Source: Aeromonas popoffii (GTDB lineage: Bacteria > Pseudomonadota > Gammaproteobacteria > Enterobacterales > Aeromonadaceae). Taken from it: a stretch of DNA of 61,331 bases. The translations under genes were made by a program, and so were the position numbers. The first letter of the stretch is position 1. Each line of letters begins with the position of its first letter. The notes beneath the pieces are model-generated. The model ran no database searches and was not told where the DNA came from. It saw only the letters and a list, made by a program, of their open reading frames with translations. Shown one piece after another: positions 33,601 through 42,205 of the stretch. The stretch spans positions 136,679 through 198,009 of the forward strand of contig NZ_CDBI01000074.1 in the NCBI RefSeq assembly GCF_000820025.1, read 5' to 3'.

Positions 33601-35497
33601 GCTGTTGGCTCTGTTCCAGATCAAACGGCTGATCGCCACGTAGCAGCATGGAGAAATCGAGGATCCAGAACACATCCCCAGCAGGGGTACGGACCTGATA
33701 CGGGGTCTCGCCAATTACCCGCAGCCCCATGTTTTCCAGCATGGGCAGCACATCGGAGAGGTGAATGGGTTCGGTGCGGTGGAACAGCTTAAGGCGGACC
33801 CGGCGATCGTTCTCTTCCTCCTGGGCACGGTAGAACAGCATGCCAAGGGAATGGGTTTCACTGAGATTGTCCAGCTCAATGATGTCGGCCACGGCGGAGC
33901 CCGGCAATACATCTTCCTTGTAGGCACGGGGGAAGGCGGTGCTGAAACGACGACGCAGGGCATTGCCACGGGCCTCGCCATAATGGGTCAGCAGCACGGA
34001 GTCGAGTCGATCGTCCCAGCTGCGGGCCGCTTCAATCAGGTTGTTCTGCACTTCGTTCACGTCCACATCCACGTTGTTATTGTTGACCCGTACTATGTAA
34101 TGGGTCCGCGCCAGCACGCCTTCGGAGAAGTAGACGTTGAACTCCACCTCTTCGCTGCTGCCGAAATACTTCTGCAGGATCTGCTGGGTCTTGACCCGCA
34201 GCGCCGTGTTATAGCGCTCCTTGGTGACATAGACCATGCAGGAGAAGAAACGACCGTAGAGGTCGCGGCGCACGAACAGCCGCAGCATGTCCCGCTCCTG
34301 CATCTCCAGCACGCCGAGACCGGTGGCCAGCAGCTCCTCTTCGCGCGCCTGGATCAGCTCATCGCGGGGATAGGTTTCCAGCACGTTGAGCAGGGCCTTG
34401 TAGGCGTGAGAGCCCTTCTCATGACCGGACGAGGCCATGATGCGCGCCAGCCGGTGGCTGATGAGCGGGATCTGGGTCGCACTGGTGTTGTAGATGGAAG
34501 AGGCATAGAGACCGATGAAGCGATCCTCCCCCACTACCTTGCCGTGCTCGTCAAAACGCTTGATGCCGATGTAATCCACATAGGCCGGACGGTGAACCCG
34601 GGACTTGCTGTTGGACTTGGTGAGGATCAGCAAATCAGAGCTCAGGGCCGCATGACGGGCACTGGCCGGCATGTTGCCAAGGCGCTGCCGCTCATCCTTG
34701 ATGGAATTCTTCATCAGTCCCAGGCTGGAGTCCGACAACGGCAGGATCTCGTGATCCCCTTCCACCGCCTTGACGTCGTAGCGGCGATAGCCCATCAGGG
34801 TGAAGTTGTGGGCGGCCACCCACTTGAGGAAGGCAACACAGGAGGCGACATCCTCCTTGCTGACCGGGTTCTTGCGCTTGGGCAGCTCGTCAATGATCTC
34901 GTTCAGGCGACCCAGCATGGGCTGCCAGTCGCCGACCGCCAGGGCCACTTCACCGGCAACCGAGTTGAGCTCGGTGGCCAGCGCCTCCATCTGGTCGTCA
35001 CTGGTCAAGTGATCGATCTCGATAAGGAAGGCGGTTTCGACCGATGTCTGCCCTGCCGTGTTGTCGAGATCCAGAATGGCGCTGATCTTGCCATCCGCAC
35101 CACGGATCAGGTGCAGCGGCTGGTGCAACATCATGTGGGCCGTGATGTTGAGGCGCTTGAGGGTCATGCGGATGGAGTCCACCAGGAAGGGAGAGTCCTG
35201 CAGTATGATCTCGACGATGGTGTGGGGAGACTGCCAGCCGTGGCGGGTCAGCTCGGGATTGTAGACCCGGATGTAGGGCTCCGTGCTGGTACGCTGGTTG
35301 AGCGCATTCCACAGGCTGAGCGCGGCGCCGTAGAGATCGCTGTCATTGCGATCATGCAGATCGGTGCTGGCCATGTTGCCGTAGAACTTGGCAACGAAGC
35401 ATTCGACCAGGGAGGCACTCTTCTTGGGCAACTTCTGATGGATCAGGCTGAGAACGTTTTCGAGCAGAACTGAGGTAGGGGCGTCTTTCAATGCCAT
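30656..35497 (-). CDS. gdhB: NAD-specific glutamate dehydrogenase, large bacterial type (GdhB)
   Basis: This 1613-aa enzyme belongs to the 180-kDa NAD-glutamate dehydrogenase class that converts glutamate to 2-oxoglutarate and ammonia, a catabolic route. The long N-terminal region carries ACT-like regulatory segments. The catalytic domain (about residues 720-1230) has the glycine-rich lysine motif VPVGAKGGFYCKQ and an ADKGTATFSDIAN segment; a Rossmann NAD domain follows with HIVGEGGNLGFTQLGR. Full length compares well with Pseudomonas GdhB (about 1620 aa). A 19-bp dyad lies about 170 bp upstream. Confidence 0.96.
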   Translation of the reverse strand: MALKDAPTSVLLENVLSLIHQKLPKKSASLVECFVAKFYGNMASTDLHDRNDSDLYGAALSLWNALNQRTSTEPYIRVYNPELTRHGWQSPHTIVEIILQDSPFLVDSIRMTLKRLNITAHMMLHQPLHLIRGADGKISAILDLDNTAGQTSVETAFLIEIDHLTSDDQMEALATELNSVAGEVALAVGDWQPMLGRLNEIIDELPKRKNPVSKEDVASCVAFLKWVAAHNFTLMGYRRYDVKAVEGDHEILPLSDSSLGLMKNSIKDERQRLGNMPASARHAALSSDLLILTKSNSKSRVHRPAYVDYIGIKRFDEHGKVVGEDRFIGLYASSIYNTSATQIPLISHRLARIMASSGHEKGSHAYKALLNVLETYPRDELIQAREEELLATGLGVLEMQERDMLRLFVRRDLYGRFFSCMVYVTKERYNTALRVKTQQILQKYFGSSEEVEFNVYFSEGVLARTHYIVRVNNNNVDVDVNEVQNNLIEAARSWDDRLDSVLLTHYGEARGNALRRRFSTAFPRAYKEDVLPGSAVADIIELDNLSETHSLGMLFYRAQEEENDRRVRLKLFHRTEPIHLSDVLPMLENMGLRVIGETPYQVRTPAGDVFWILDFSMLLRGDQPFDLEQSQQRFQQAFAAVWSRELEDDGFNRLVLGANLTGRQVSVLRAYAKYMRQTGVSFSQSYIEETLTRYPDIAQLLFTLFEQRLDPAGKQDAKVQAKLHEQLAAKLDQVANLDDDRIIRRYVEMIDATLRTNYYQLDKDGQVKPYVSFKLAPSSITDMPLPLPKFEIFVYSPRVEGVHLRWGKVARGGLRWSDRKEDFRTEVLGLVKAQQVKNTVIVPVGAKGGFYCKQMPVGAARAVIQEEGKACYRLFIRGLLDVTDNIIQGEVIPPTSVVRHDEDDYYLVVAADKGTATFSDIANQISQEYGHWLGDAFASGGSVGYDHKKMGITARGAWESVKRHFREIGINCQTTDFTCVGIGDMAGDVFGNGMLLSEHTRLVGAFNHMHIFIDPTPHAAKGFVERKRLFELPGSSWDDYNRDLISAGGGIFLRSAKSIKLSPQIQTLLGTDKASMAPNELIKALLCLNVDLLWNGGIGTYVKSSRESDAEVGDRSNDVLRVNGRDLRAHIVGEGGNLGFTQLGRVEYASQGGRINTDFTDNVGGVDCSDNEVNIKILLNQLVAAGDLTLKQRNQMLYEMTDDVAQIVITNAYRQSQSISVTSFRGTEQLKEQQRFIQGLEREGKLDRGLEFLPSDEELSERMAAGQGLTRPELAVLVAYGKMVLKEQLNCPEVTEEPFLANMLVTSFPTKLQQQFGAQLAQHPLRGEIIATRVANMLVNDMGLNFASRMKDETGASVAEVACCFAMAREVFGLGALWRDIEGCDNQVDAQIQLELMFYSRRIVRRATRWFLRARNRSWSIAENIAFFRPAFETLATHLYEVMDESEVAEHQQAVAALVAKQVPDAIARQVVHMSSLFSSLDLAQIAAEHKTDILRAANVYYRLGAKLDLHWFLEQINHQPVGNHWQAMARASFREDLDWQQRSLTSVVLEGCKDQGECATILADWISEHEQLLSRWTHMLADFKTTSTHEFAKFSVALRELNLLQLNCRTSA

Positions 35498-35668
35498 TGC
35501 TATATTCCTTATCGGACGACATTAACCACCGACGGAAAGACATCCACCCTGGATGCCCACCGGTACAGAGTTGCTGCGCAGTGTAATGTCTTGGATCAAG
35601 GAAGGCGAGAAAAGGTGATAAGGAGATGTTAAAAACAAGGGGCAGATCACGGCTTGAGCTGTGAAAAA

Positions 35669-35687
35669 TTTTGCCAATTTGGCAAAA
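35669..35687. promoter_or_regulatory. 19-bp perfect dyad upstream of gdhB
   Basis: TTTTGCCAA and TTGGCAAAA are perfect 9-bp inverted arms around one T, 172 bp before the gdhB start and downstream of the DUF2835 gene. It is a candidate operator for an unidentified dimeric regulator. As an RNA it would have almost no loop, which favours a DNA-binding site. Confidence 0.5.
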
Positions 35688-35775
35688 AACAGAAAATCCC
35701 ACTGGATGATCACGGATTTACCAGATAGATAGTGATTGAAAGCAGATAATTACTCGGGATCCTGTTCAGATTTTG

Positions 35776-35997
35776 TTAATTTATGCGTTCCAGGCTGATA
35801 AAGCGATAATCATCCTGGGTGTTCAGCCGAAAATAGCCGTATACACCATTGATAGCGACGAATGGCCGGATTTTTTCCAAGGCCAACTCTATGGTCAGGC
35901 CCTGCTCGGTACGCACCACCAGCCGTCTGGCATGGCCCTGATACATCAGCATGATCTCATCGCTGTTGAGCGACAGCCGGAAAGTAAACTGCTTCAC
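35776..35997 (-). CDS. DUF2835 family protein
   Basis: This 73-aa protein of the small DUF2835 family has unknown function. It has a VKQFTFRLSLNSDEIM start and an ALEKIRPFVAINGVYGYFRL segment, suggesting a compact beta-rich domain. A GTG start at 35997 is chosen because AGGAG precedes it by 5-6 nt; longer versions of the frame have no such site. It lies between pepN and gdhB on the same strand. Confidence 0.82.
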   Translation of the reverse strand: MKQFTFRLSLNSDEIMLMYQGHARRLVVRTEQGLTIELALEKIRPFVAINGVYGYFRLNTQDDYRFISLERIN

Positions 35998-36076
35998 TGT
36001 GACTCCTGATAAAAAACACCTATGGACGGCCACCACAGAGCGATCGCGCCGGTGCCTTGACATCCTGCGCGACAAA

Positions 36077-36106
36077 CAGGGCAGGAGAGCCGGCTCCCCT
36101 GCCCTG
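36077..36106 (-). terminator. Terminator of pepN
   Basis: CAGGGCAGG and CCTGCCCTG, with an inner GAGCC/GGCTC pair, form a long stem just after the pepN stop codon; the minus strand continues TTTGTC, a modest T tract. Confidence 0.65.
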
Positions 36107-36116
36107 CACCACTCGA

Positions 36117-38741
36117 TTACTGCTGCAACGCCTTGCTTATCTTTTCGAACAGATCCCGTGCCAGCCCGTCCAGGTTGAACAGCCGGAGCAGCTCTGCGCG
36201 GATCAGCGCCTTGCGTGCCTCATCCAGTCGTTTGAACTGGATGAGCGGGGTGATGAGGCGAGACGCCACCTGAGGATTGACTTCGTTGAGCTCGATCAGC
36301 AGATCGGTCAGGAAGCGGTAACCACTGCCGTCGACAGCGTGGAACTGCACCTGGTTGTTCATGGCAAAGCTGCCGATCAGCGCACGCAGCCGGTTCGGGT
36401 TGCGAATGCTGAAGGTGGGGTGGGCCATCGCCTGGCGCACCTCGACCAGCACGTCGGCGGCAGGTTTGCTGCCCACCAGCCGCAGCCAGTTGTCCAGTAC
36501 CAGTCCATCCCTGGCCCACTTGCCCTCGAAGTCCGCCAGCAAGGCTGCCCGACATGGCAGCAGATAGCCGTTGGCCACCTGCAGCGCCGCCAGGGTATCC
36601 GTCATGTTGTCGGCATCCGCATACTGCTCGCGCACCAACGCATCGGCATGCCCGGAATTCAGTGCCGCCAGATAACCGAGCACCACTCCTTTGAGGGTCC
36701 GTTTGGCCATATCGGCGTGCACCACCTGATAACCGGTCAAACGCAAGCGCTGGTAAGTGGCCGTCAGCCTGGCCCCGAACGCCTGCGCCAGCGAGGTGTG
36801 AATGGTATCCCGCACCTGATGGATGGCATCGATATCGGCCACCTCGAACAGCTCGGCCAGGGTAGCCTCCCCCGGCAGCGCCAGGATCTCCGCCTTGAGA
36901 GCCGGGTCCAGCTCGTCATCGTCCAGAATGGCGACAAAGGCAGCCAGCAGGGTCTGGGAGAGCTCAACCCCCTGCCCGTGCTGGACCCGCGCTACCCCGC
37001 CGATGACCGCCTTGTTGATCAGCATCTGGGCTGCATCCCAGCGGGCAAACTCGTTGCGGGCAAAGCGCATCAGAAAGGCGAGCGCTTCATCGCTGTAGTC
37101 GTAGTGCAGCTTGACCGGCGCGGAGAAGTCCCGCAGCAGGGAAGGAACCGGCTTGACCGGCACCTGATCGAACACTAAGGTCTGCTCCTCGTCCAGCACG
37201 TCGAGCACGTTACCGATGGCCTTGCCCTGATATTGCAGCGCAATGACGGCACCTTGTTCGTCATAGAGTTCGATGTCCAGCGGGATGTGCAACGGCAGTT
37301 TTTGCGGCTGCTCCTGAGTCGGCGGGGTGTGCTGGCTCACATGGAGGCGATAAACGCCGCTGGCGGCATCGTACTCGTCAGTGACGGTCAGCTCCGGCGT
37401 GCCGGACTGGCTGTACCAGCGGCGGAAACGGCCGAGATCCACACCGGAAGCATCCTCCATCGCCTGCACGAAATCATCGCAGGTGACCGCCTGGCCATCG
37501 TGGCGCTCGAAGTAGAGCTTCATCCCGGCTTGGAAGTTGGCTTCCCCCAGCAGGGTGTGCAGCATGCGGATCACTTCCGAGCCCTTCTCGTAGACGGTCA
37601 GGGTGTAGAAGTTGTTCATCTCTATCACCACATCCGGGCGGATGGGGTGTGCCATGGGACCGGCGTCCTCGGCAAACTGCGGACCGCGCACGGTACGCAC
37701 ATTGTTGATGCGGTTGACGCCGCGTGAACCCAGATCGGAGGAGAACTCCTGATCCCGGAACACGGTCAGCCCCTCTTTGAGGCTGAGTTGGAACCAGTCA
37801 CGGCAGGTAACGCGGTTGCCGGTCCAGTTGTGAAAGTATTCGTGGCCGATCACCCGCTCGATGCCGTGGTAGTCGACGTCGGTAGCGGTAGCCGGATTGG
37901 CCAGCACGAACCTGGAGTTGAAGATATTGAGTCCCTTGTTCTCCATGGCGCCCATGTTGAAAAAGTCCACCGCCACGATCATGTAGATGTCGAGATCATA
38001 TTCGAGGCCGAAGCGCTGTTCGTCCCAGCGCATGGAGTGGATAAGGCTCTCCATGGCAAAACCGGCGCGGTCCAGATTGCCCTTGTCGACGAAGATCTCG
38101 AGGGCGACCTTGCGGCCGCTTTTGGTGGTGTAGTGGCTACGCTCTACATCGAAATCACCGGCCACCAGCGCAAACAGGTAGCTCGGTTTGGGGAAGGGAT
38201 CCTGCCACTGTACGAAATGGCGGCCGCCATCGAGCTCACCGCTGTCGACCTTGTTGCCATTGGAGAGCAGGAAGGGATATTTGGCCTTGTCGGCAGTGAT
38301 GCGGGTGCTGTAGCGCGCCAGGATGTCGGGCCTGTCCAGGTAATAGGTGATCCGGCGGAATCCTTCGGCCTCACACTGGGTGCAGTAGGCATCGCCAGAC
38401 TTGTAAAGTCCTTCCAGGGCAGTGTTGGCGGCAGGGTCCAGCAGGGTAACGACTGTCAGCACGCATTCGGCCGGCAGGTTGAACAGCGTCAGGCTGCTCT
38501 CCCCCTGCTCATACTCTTGATAAGGCACACCATCCACACTGACACTGTGCAGGGAGAGTCCCTCCCCATCCAGTACCAGCGGCGCATTGTGTTCACCGTT
38601 GCGACGCAGACGGGAGATGGCGGTGACCTGGGTCAGCGGCTCCTGCAGTTGAAAATCGAGATCTATGCTGTCGATCCAGTAGAGCGGAGCCTGATAATCC
38701 TGGCGATATTTGGCCGTCATGGCCTGGGAGTGATCGGTCAT
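36117..38741 (-). CDS. pepN: Aminopeptidase N (M1 family)
   Basis: This 874-aa cytosolic zinc aminopeptidase (E. coli PepN 870 aa) removes N-terminal residues from peptides. The exopeptidase motif GAMENKG is followed by the zinc site HEYFHNWTGNR (about residues 297-307) with the third ligand Glu in LKEGLTVFRDQEF. The C-terminal half is the helical superdomain. It precedes the DUF2835 gene and is followed by a strong hairpin. Confidence 0.97.
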   Translation of the reverse strand: MTDHSQAMTAKYRQDYQAPLYWIDSIDLDFQLQEPLTQVTAISRLRRNGEHNAPLVLDGEGLSLHSVSVDGVPYQEYEQGESSLTLFNLPAECVLTVVTLLDPAANTALEGLYKSGDAYCTQCEAEGFRRITYYLDRPDILARYSTRITADKAKYPFLLSNGNKVDSGELDGGRHFVQWQDPFPKPSYLFALVAGDFDVERSHYTTKSGRKVALEIFVDKGNLDRAGFAMESLIHSMRWDEQRFGLEYDLDIYMIVAVDFFNMGAMENKGLNIFNSRFVLANPATATDVDYHGIERVIGHEYFHNWTGNRVTCRDWFQLSLKEGLTVFRDQEFSSDLGSRGVNRINNVRTVRGPQFAEDAGPMAHPIRPDVVIEMNNFYTLTVYEKGSEVIRMLHTLLGEANFQAGMKLYFERHDGQAVTCDDFVQAMEDASGVDLGRFRRWYSQSGTPELTVTDEYDAASGVYRLHVSQHTPPTQEQPQKLPLHIPLDIELYDEQGAVIALQYQGKAIGNVLDVLDEEQTLVFDQVPVKPVPSLLRDFSAPVKLHYDYSDEALAFLMRFARNEFARWDAAQMLINKAVIGGVARVQHGQGVELSQTLLAAFVAILDDDELDPALKAEILALPGEATLAELFEVADIDAIHQVRDTIHTSLAQAFGARLTATYQRLRLTGYQVVHADMAKRTLKGVVLGYLAALNSGHADALVREQYADADNMTDTLAALQVANGYLLPCRAALLADFEGKWARDGLVLDNWLRLVGSKPAADVLVEVRQAMAHPTFSIRNPNRLRALIGSFAMNNQVQFHAVDGSGYRFLTDLLIELNEVNPQVASRLITPLIQFKRLDEARKALIRAELLRLFNLDGLARDLFEKISKALQQ

Positions 38742-38823
38742 TATTGTTTGCTTCCACGCTTGTAATTGACGTGTCAGAGGCTGTCACAACCGGTTGGCAG
38801 GGTCAAATAGTTTGCATTCAGCC

Positions 38824-38851
38824 AAAAGAAAGGGCGACCTGAGTCGCCCTT
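38824..38851 (-). terminator. Terminator of proQ-prc
   Basis: AAGGGCGAC and GTCGCCCTT pair around CTGA; on the minus strand TTTCTTTT follows, 28 bp after the prc stop codon. Confidence 0.8.
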
Positions 38852-38878
38852 GTATACATGCCTTTTCACAAACCAACG

Positions 38879-40894
38879 TCAGCCCTGCTTGCTGAGTCTG
38901 GCCAGATCCGCCGTGATATTGGCCGCTTCGATCAGATACTCGTCGGGGGCTTCAAAATCCGCCGGCAACTCGTCGAGACTCTTCACCGCAGGCTTGCCAA
39001 GGCGAGCCAGGCGCTCATTGGTGCGCGTCAGCGCCTTCTCGTCCTGTTTGGCCTGATCAGCCAGACGCTCCGCCTCGTTGAGGGAGACCGACTTCTTGTC
39101 CTTCTCCTCCTTGTAGTCGGCGATGTCCTGCATCACATAGGCAAACTCGGGATCCTTGGTGATCCGGGCATCGTGCGCCGACTGTAGCTTGGGCAACACA
39201 CTGGCGAAGTTACCGAGCTTCTCGTAGCTTGCTGAGGCTATCTTGTCCCACGGCAGCGCATTGAACTCACGGCTCTCGCCCGTCTCTTCCGGGGCGACCG
39301 CTGTGGGGAAGCGGATGTCAGGTGCCACGCCCTTGTTCTGGGTGCTGCCACCGTCGATCCGGTAGAACTTGGCGATGGTGTACTGCACGTGACCCAGTGG
39401 CTGCTCGTAGAAGTCATAGACCTTGGCGAGGCTGCGATGCTGCTGCACAGTGCCCTTGCCGAACGAGTTTTCACCCAGGATCAGGGCGCGGCCATAATCC
39501 TGCATGGCAGCAGCGAAAATCTCGGAGGCCGAGGCGCTGTAGCGGTCAATCATCACCGACATGGGGCCGCCGTAGTAGACGTTGCCATCGTCATCGCCAT
39601 TAACCGTGATGCGGCCCATGTGATCACGAATTTGCACCACGGGACCGCTGGCGAAGAAGAGACCGCTCAGGGCAGAGGCTTCGGTCAGCGCACCACCGCC
39701 GTTACCGCGCAGATCGATGATCAGACCATCGATATTCTGCTTGTTCAGGCTGGAGAGCTCCTTGATCACGTCGTCGTGCAGATTGACGTAGAAACTCGGG
39801 ATCTCGATGACGCCAATCTTCTTGCCTTCGGCGTTAATCACCTTGGACTTGGCGGCTCTGTCTTCCAGGCGCACCTTGTCGCGGGTCAGCTCGATCTGCT
39901 CGGTCTTGACGGTCGCGCCTTTACCGCGCTGGATCTCCAGCTTCACCTTGCTGCCTTTTGGCCCCTTGATGAGTTCGACCACGTCATCGAGACGCCAGCC
40001 GATCACATCGACAATCTTGCCATCGTCCTGCCCTACCCCGGTTATCTTGTCATCAGGCTTGAGGTGATTGGACTTGGCGGCCGGGCCACCCGGTACCAGG
40101 GAGCGAATCACGGTGAAATCATCATCCGCCTGCAACACGGCACCTATGCCTTCCAGCGAGAGGTTCATCTCGGTGTTGAAGCGATCGGCATTGCGCGGGG
40201 AGAGATAACTGGTGTGCGGCTCGATGGCACGGGCGAAGGAGTTCATGAATAGCTGGAACACGTCCTCGCTCTCGGTCTGGGACATCCGCTTGATGGCATT
40301 GTTGTAACGCTTGCCAAGCAACTCCTTGATCTCGGGCCACTCCTTGCCACTGAGCTTGAGGCTCAGGGCATCGAACTTGACCCGCTGACGCCACAACTCG
40401 TTGAGTTCTGCTTCGTCTTTGGGCCAAGCCACCCCTTCCCGATCAAAGATGTAATTGTCGGGCTGGGTAAAATCGAAAGGAGTATCGAGCAGTTTGAGGG
40501 CGTATTCGAACCGCTCATAACGCCGCTGCTGACTCAGATTGAACATCTCGTAGGCAGGTGCCAGCCGTCCTCTTTCGAAGTCGGTGTCAAAACCGTTACG
40601 GTACTTTTCAAAGCGGCTGATATCAGAGGCCAAAAACAGGTTTCTGCTGTAATCCAGATTCTCCAGATACTTGTCGTAAATCACGGAGGAAAAGGTATCG
40701 TCCAGCTTGAACTGCTTGTAATGCGAGCGGGTAAACAGATTGGCAATTCGCTTGCTAGCCGTAGCATGTTGGCTCTCTTGAGCCAACACAGGCAAATCAC
40801 TTTCCTTGAGCACCGGCTCGATGGCCTGTGCAAGCCCGGCAAGCGCCAGGCTACAGGCAACGAGGGAAAAACGAATTACGCCATGCTTCAACAT
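38879..40894 (-). CDS. prc: Carboxy-terminal processing (tail-specific) protease Prc
   Basis: This 671-aa periplasmic protease has a signal peptide (SLVACSLALAGLAQA, cleavage near residue 24), a helical N-terminal region, a PDZ domain (about 230-330) and an S41 catalytic domain. The Ser/Lys dyad is visible in YSASASEIF (about 456) and SFGKGTVQ (about 479). It trims FtsI and regulates murein hydrolases in E. coli. It follows proQ by 8 bp with AAGGAG at its start, so proQ-prc form one operon. Confidence 0.96.
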   Translation of the reverse strand: MLKHGVIRFSLVACSLALAGLAQAIEPVLKESDLPVLAQESQHATASKRIANLFTRSHYKQFKLDDTFSSVIYDKYLENLDYSRNLFLASDISRFEKYRNGFDTDFERGRLAPAYEMFNLSQQRRYERFEYALKLLDTPFDFTQPDNYIFDREGVAWPKDEAELNELWRQRVKFDALSLKLSGKEWPEIKELLGKRYNNAIKRMSQTESEDVFQLFMNSFARAIEPHTSYLSPRNADRFNTEMNLSLEGIGAVLQADDDFTVIRSLVPGGPAAKSNHLKPDDKITGVGQDDGKIVDVIGWRLDDVVELIKGPKGSKVKLEIQRGKGATVKTEQIELTRDKVRLEDRAAKSKVINAEGKKIGVIEIPSFYVNLHDDVIKELSSLNKQNIDGLIIDLRGNGGGALTEASALSGLFFASGPVVQIRDHMGRITVNGDDDGNVYYGGPMSVMIDRYSASASEIFAAAMQDYGRALILGENSFGKGTVQQHRSLAKVYDFYEQPLGHVQYTIAKFYRIDGGSTQNKGVAPDIRFPTAVAPEETGESREFNALPWDKIASASYEKLGNFASVLPKLQSAHDARITKDPEFAYVMQDIADYKEEKDKKSVSLNEAERLADQAKQDEKALTRTNERLARLGKPAVKSLDELPADFEAPDEYLIEAANITADLARLSKQG

Positions 40895-40902
40895 TTGTCT
40901 CC

Positions 40903-41535
40903 TTAGAGAACCAGATGCTCAAATTTGACCCGCAGCATCATGCCGGTCTGCAGTTGGACCTGAACGTCATCCTTGGTCACTTCCTTGATGGTCGCCGGTA
41001 CAGGAGACTTGCCCAGCACGACCCTGACGCCTTGATCCACTTTCAGATTAGCAGCATCGACCTTCACCAGCGGCGCATCGGCAACGGGGGCCTTGGGTGC
41101 GGCTTTGGGCTTGTCAGATTTGGCGACAGCATCAGCCTTGCGCGGGGCAGGACGACGGGGCTGCTTGGCCTTCTCTTCTTTAGTATTGGTACGACGGCTG
41201 GCAAAGACGCGTTCTTTGCTCTCTTTCAGGGCTTGCTTGGCATGTTCGATGTGCTCTTCGGTGAGCAGTTCACCCGGATTTCCGTCCAGATCGACACGGG
41301 CCTGGCCAGCCTTAAGGCCATGCAGGTAACGCCAGCTGGAGGTGTATTGACGCAGTGCAGAGCGCAGCATGGTCTTGGATACTCTGGCGTCGTCAGCAAG
41401 ACGCTCGGCCAAATCCTGGAAGATGCCAATCTTGAGTGGCTTGGCCTCTCCTTCAGCGATGAAGCAGGCCGGGAATTTCTCGACCAGGTAGGCAACGATC
41501 TCTTTACTGTTCTTCAGCTTCTCAGTGTTTTCCAT
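40903..41535 (-). CDS. proQ: RNA chaperone ProQ
   Basis: This 210-aa global RNA-binding protein has an N-terminal ProQ/FinO domain (about residues 1-120; FPACF, KPLKIGIFQDL, RYLHGLKAGQARVDLDG), a basic Lys/Arg/Ala-rich linker (about 125-165) and a C-terminal Tudor-like domain (VRVVLGKSPVPATIKEVTKDDVQVQL). It stabilises many sRNAs and mRNA 3' ends in enterobacteria. It is the first gene of proQ-prc, behind a promoter that lies inside a terminator hairpin. Confidence 0.96.
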   Translation of the reverse strand: MENTEKLKNSKEIVAYLVEKFPACFIAEGEAKPLKIGIFQDLAERLADDARVSKTMLRSALRQYTSSWRYLHGLKAGQARVDLDGNPGELLTEEHIEHAKQALKESKERVFASRRTNTKEEKAKQPRRPAPRKADAVAKSDKPKAAPKAPVADAPLVKVDAANLKVDQGVRVVLGKSPVPATIKEVTKDDVQVQLQTGMMLRVKFEHLVL

Positions 41536-41583
41536 GTATAACCTTGGCTTTCATATAAACGCGCGGGCACGCCCGAGCACAAC

Positions 41584-41615
41584 AAAGGCCCCATTATAGA
41601 GAGCTTGGGGCCTTT
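41584..41615 (-). terminator. Terminator of msrC overlapping the proQ promoter
   Basis: AAAGGCCCC and GGGGCCTTT pair across a 14-nt loop. The loop contains TATAAT on the minus strand. Confidence 0.7.
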
Positions 41616-41621
41616 TGCGAA
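41593..41621 (-). promoter_or_regulatory. Candidate proQ promoter inside a hairpin
   Basis: On the minus strand TTCGCA (41621-41616), a 17-bp spacer and a perfect TATAAT (41598-41593) lie with the -10 in the loop of the msrC terminator. Predicted start is near 41586, giving a leader of about 50 nt. Confidence 0.6.
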
Positions 41622-41636
41622 CCATCAAGCAATGAC

Positions 41637-42095
41637 TTAGAGCATGCTTTCCAAAATTTGCACTGTTTCTTCCAACCCAATCCGGTCTTCTGCGTCAAAA
41701 CGGTTGAAAATTGGGCTATCGATATCCAGCACGCCAATGATCTCGCCACCACGGCGCACCGGGATCACGATTTCCGAGTTGCTGGCGCCATCGCAAGCGA
41801 TATGCCCTTCAAATTGATGCACATCGTCAATGAGCTGGGTTTGCCCCTCAGCAACCGCAGTGCCGCATACCCCACGGCCGACCGGAATACGTACGCAGGC
41901 CGGTTTGCCCTGGAACGGACCGAGCACCAGGGTATCTCCCTGCAACAGGTAAAAACCCACCCAGTTGATCTCGGCCAGCTCCTGATTAAGCAGCGCGGAC
42001 AGGTTGGCCAGATTGGCAATCAGATCGGTTTCCCCCTCCAGCAACGCCTTGGCCTGCTGGTTGAGGGTGCGATAAAACGGTTGTTTTTCAATCAT
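41637..42095 (-). CDS. msrC: Free methionine-(R)-sulfoxide reductase MsrC
   Basis: This 152-aa GAF-domain protein (YebR) reduces free methionine-R-sulfoxide. Family features include the ELAEINWVGFYLLQGDTLVLGPFQGKPAC strand, the cysteines in GKPACVRIPVGRGVCG and HIACDGASNSEIVIP (three catalytic or resolving Cys), and the closing GVLDIDSP. ATG 42095 is chosen because it fits the family start IEKQPFY; the ribosome binding site is weak. Confidence 0.93.
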   Translation of the reverse strand: MIEKQPFYRTLNQQAKALLEGETDLIANLANLSALLNQELAEINWVGFYLLQGDTLVLGPFQGKPACVRIPVGRGVCGTAVAEGQTQLIDDVHQFEGHIACDGASNSEIVIPVRRGGEIIGVLDIDSPIFNRFDAEDRIGLEETVQILESML

Positions 42096-42205
42096 GATTA
42101 AATGAACTTCACTCCCTGATAATCTGTGCAAGGTAACGCCCTGCCTGAAAATTTCAAATCTATTTTCACCTTTCCCCTTCTCCTTTTCTTCATAAAGGCA
42201 GCCAT

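Noticed and set aside
33761..35473. 570-codon plus-strand frame opposite gdhB
   Set aside because: Same reason: a shadow frame with no recognisable domain and no ribosome binding site logic.
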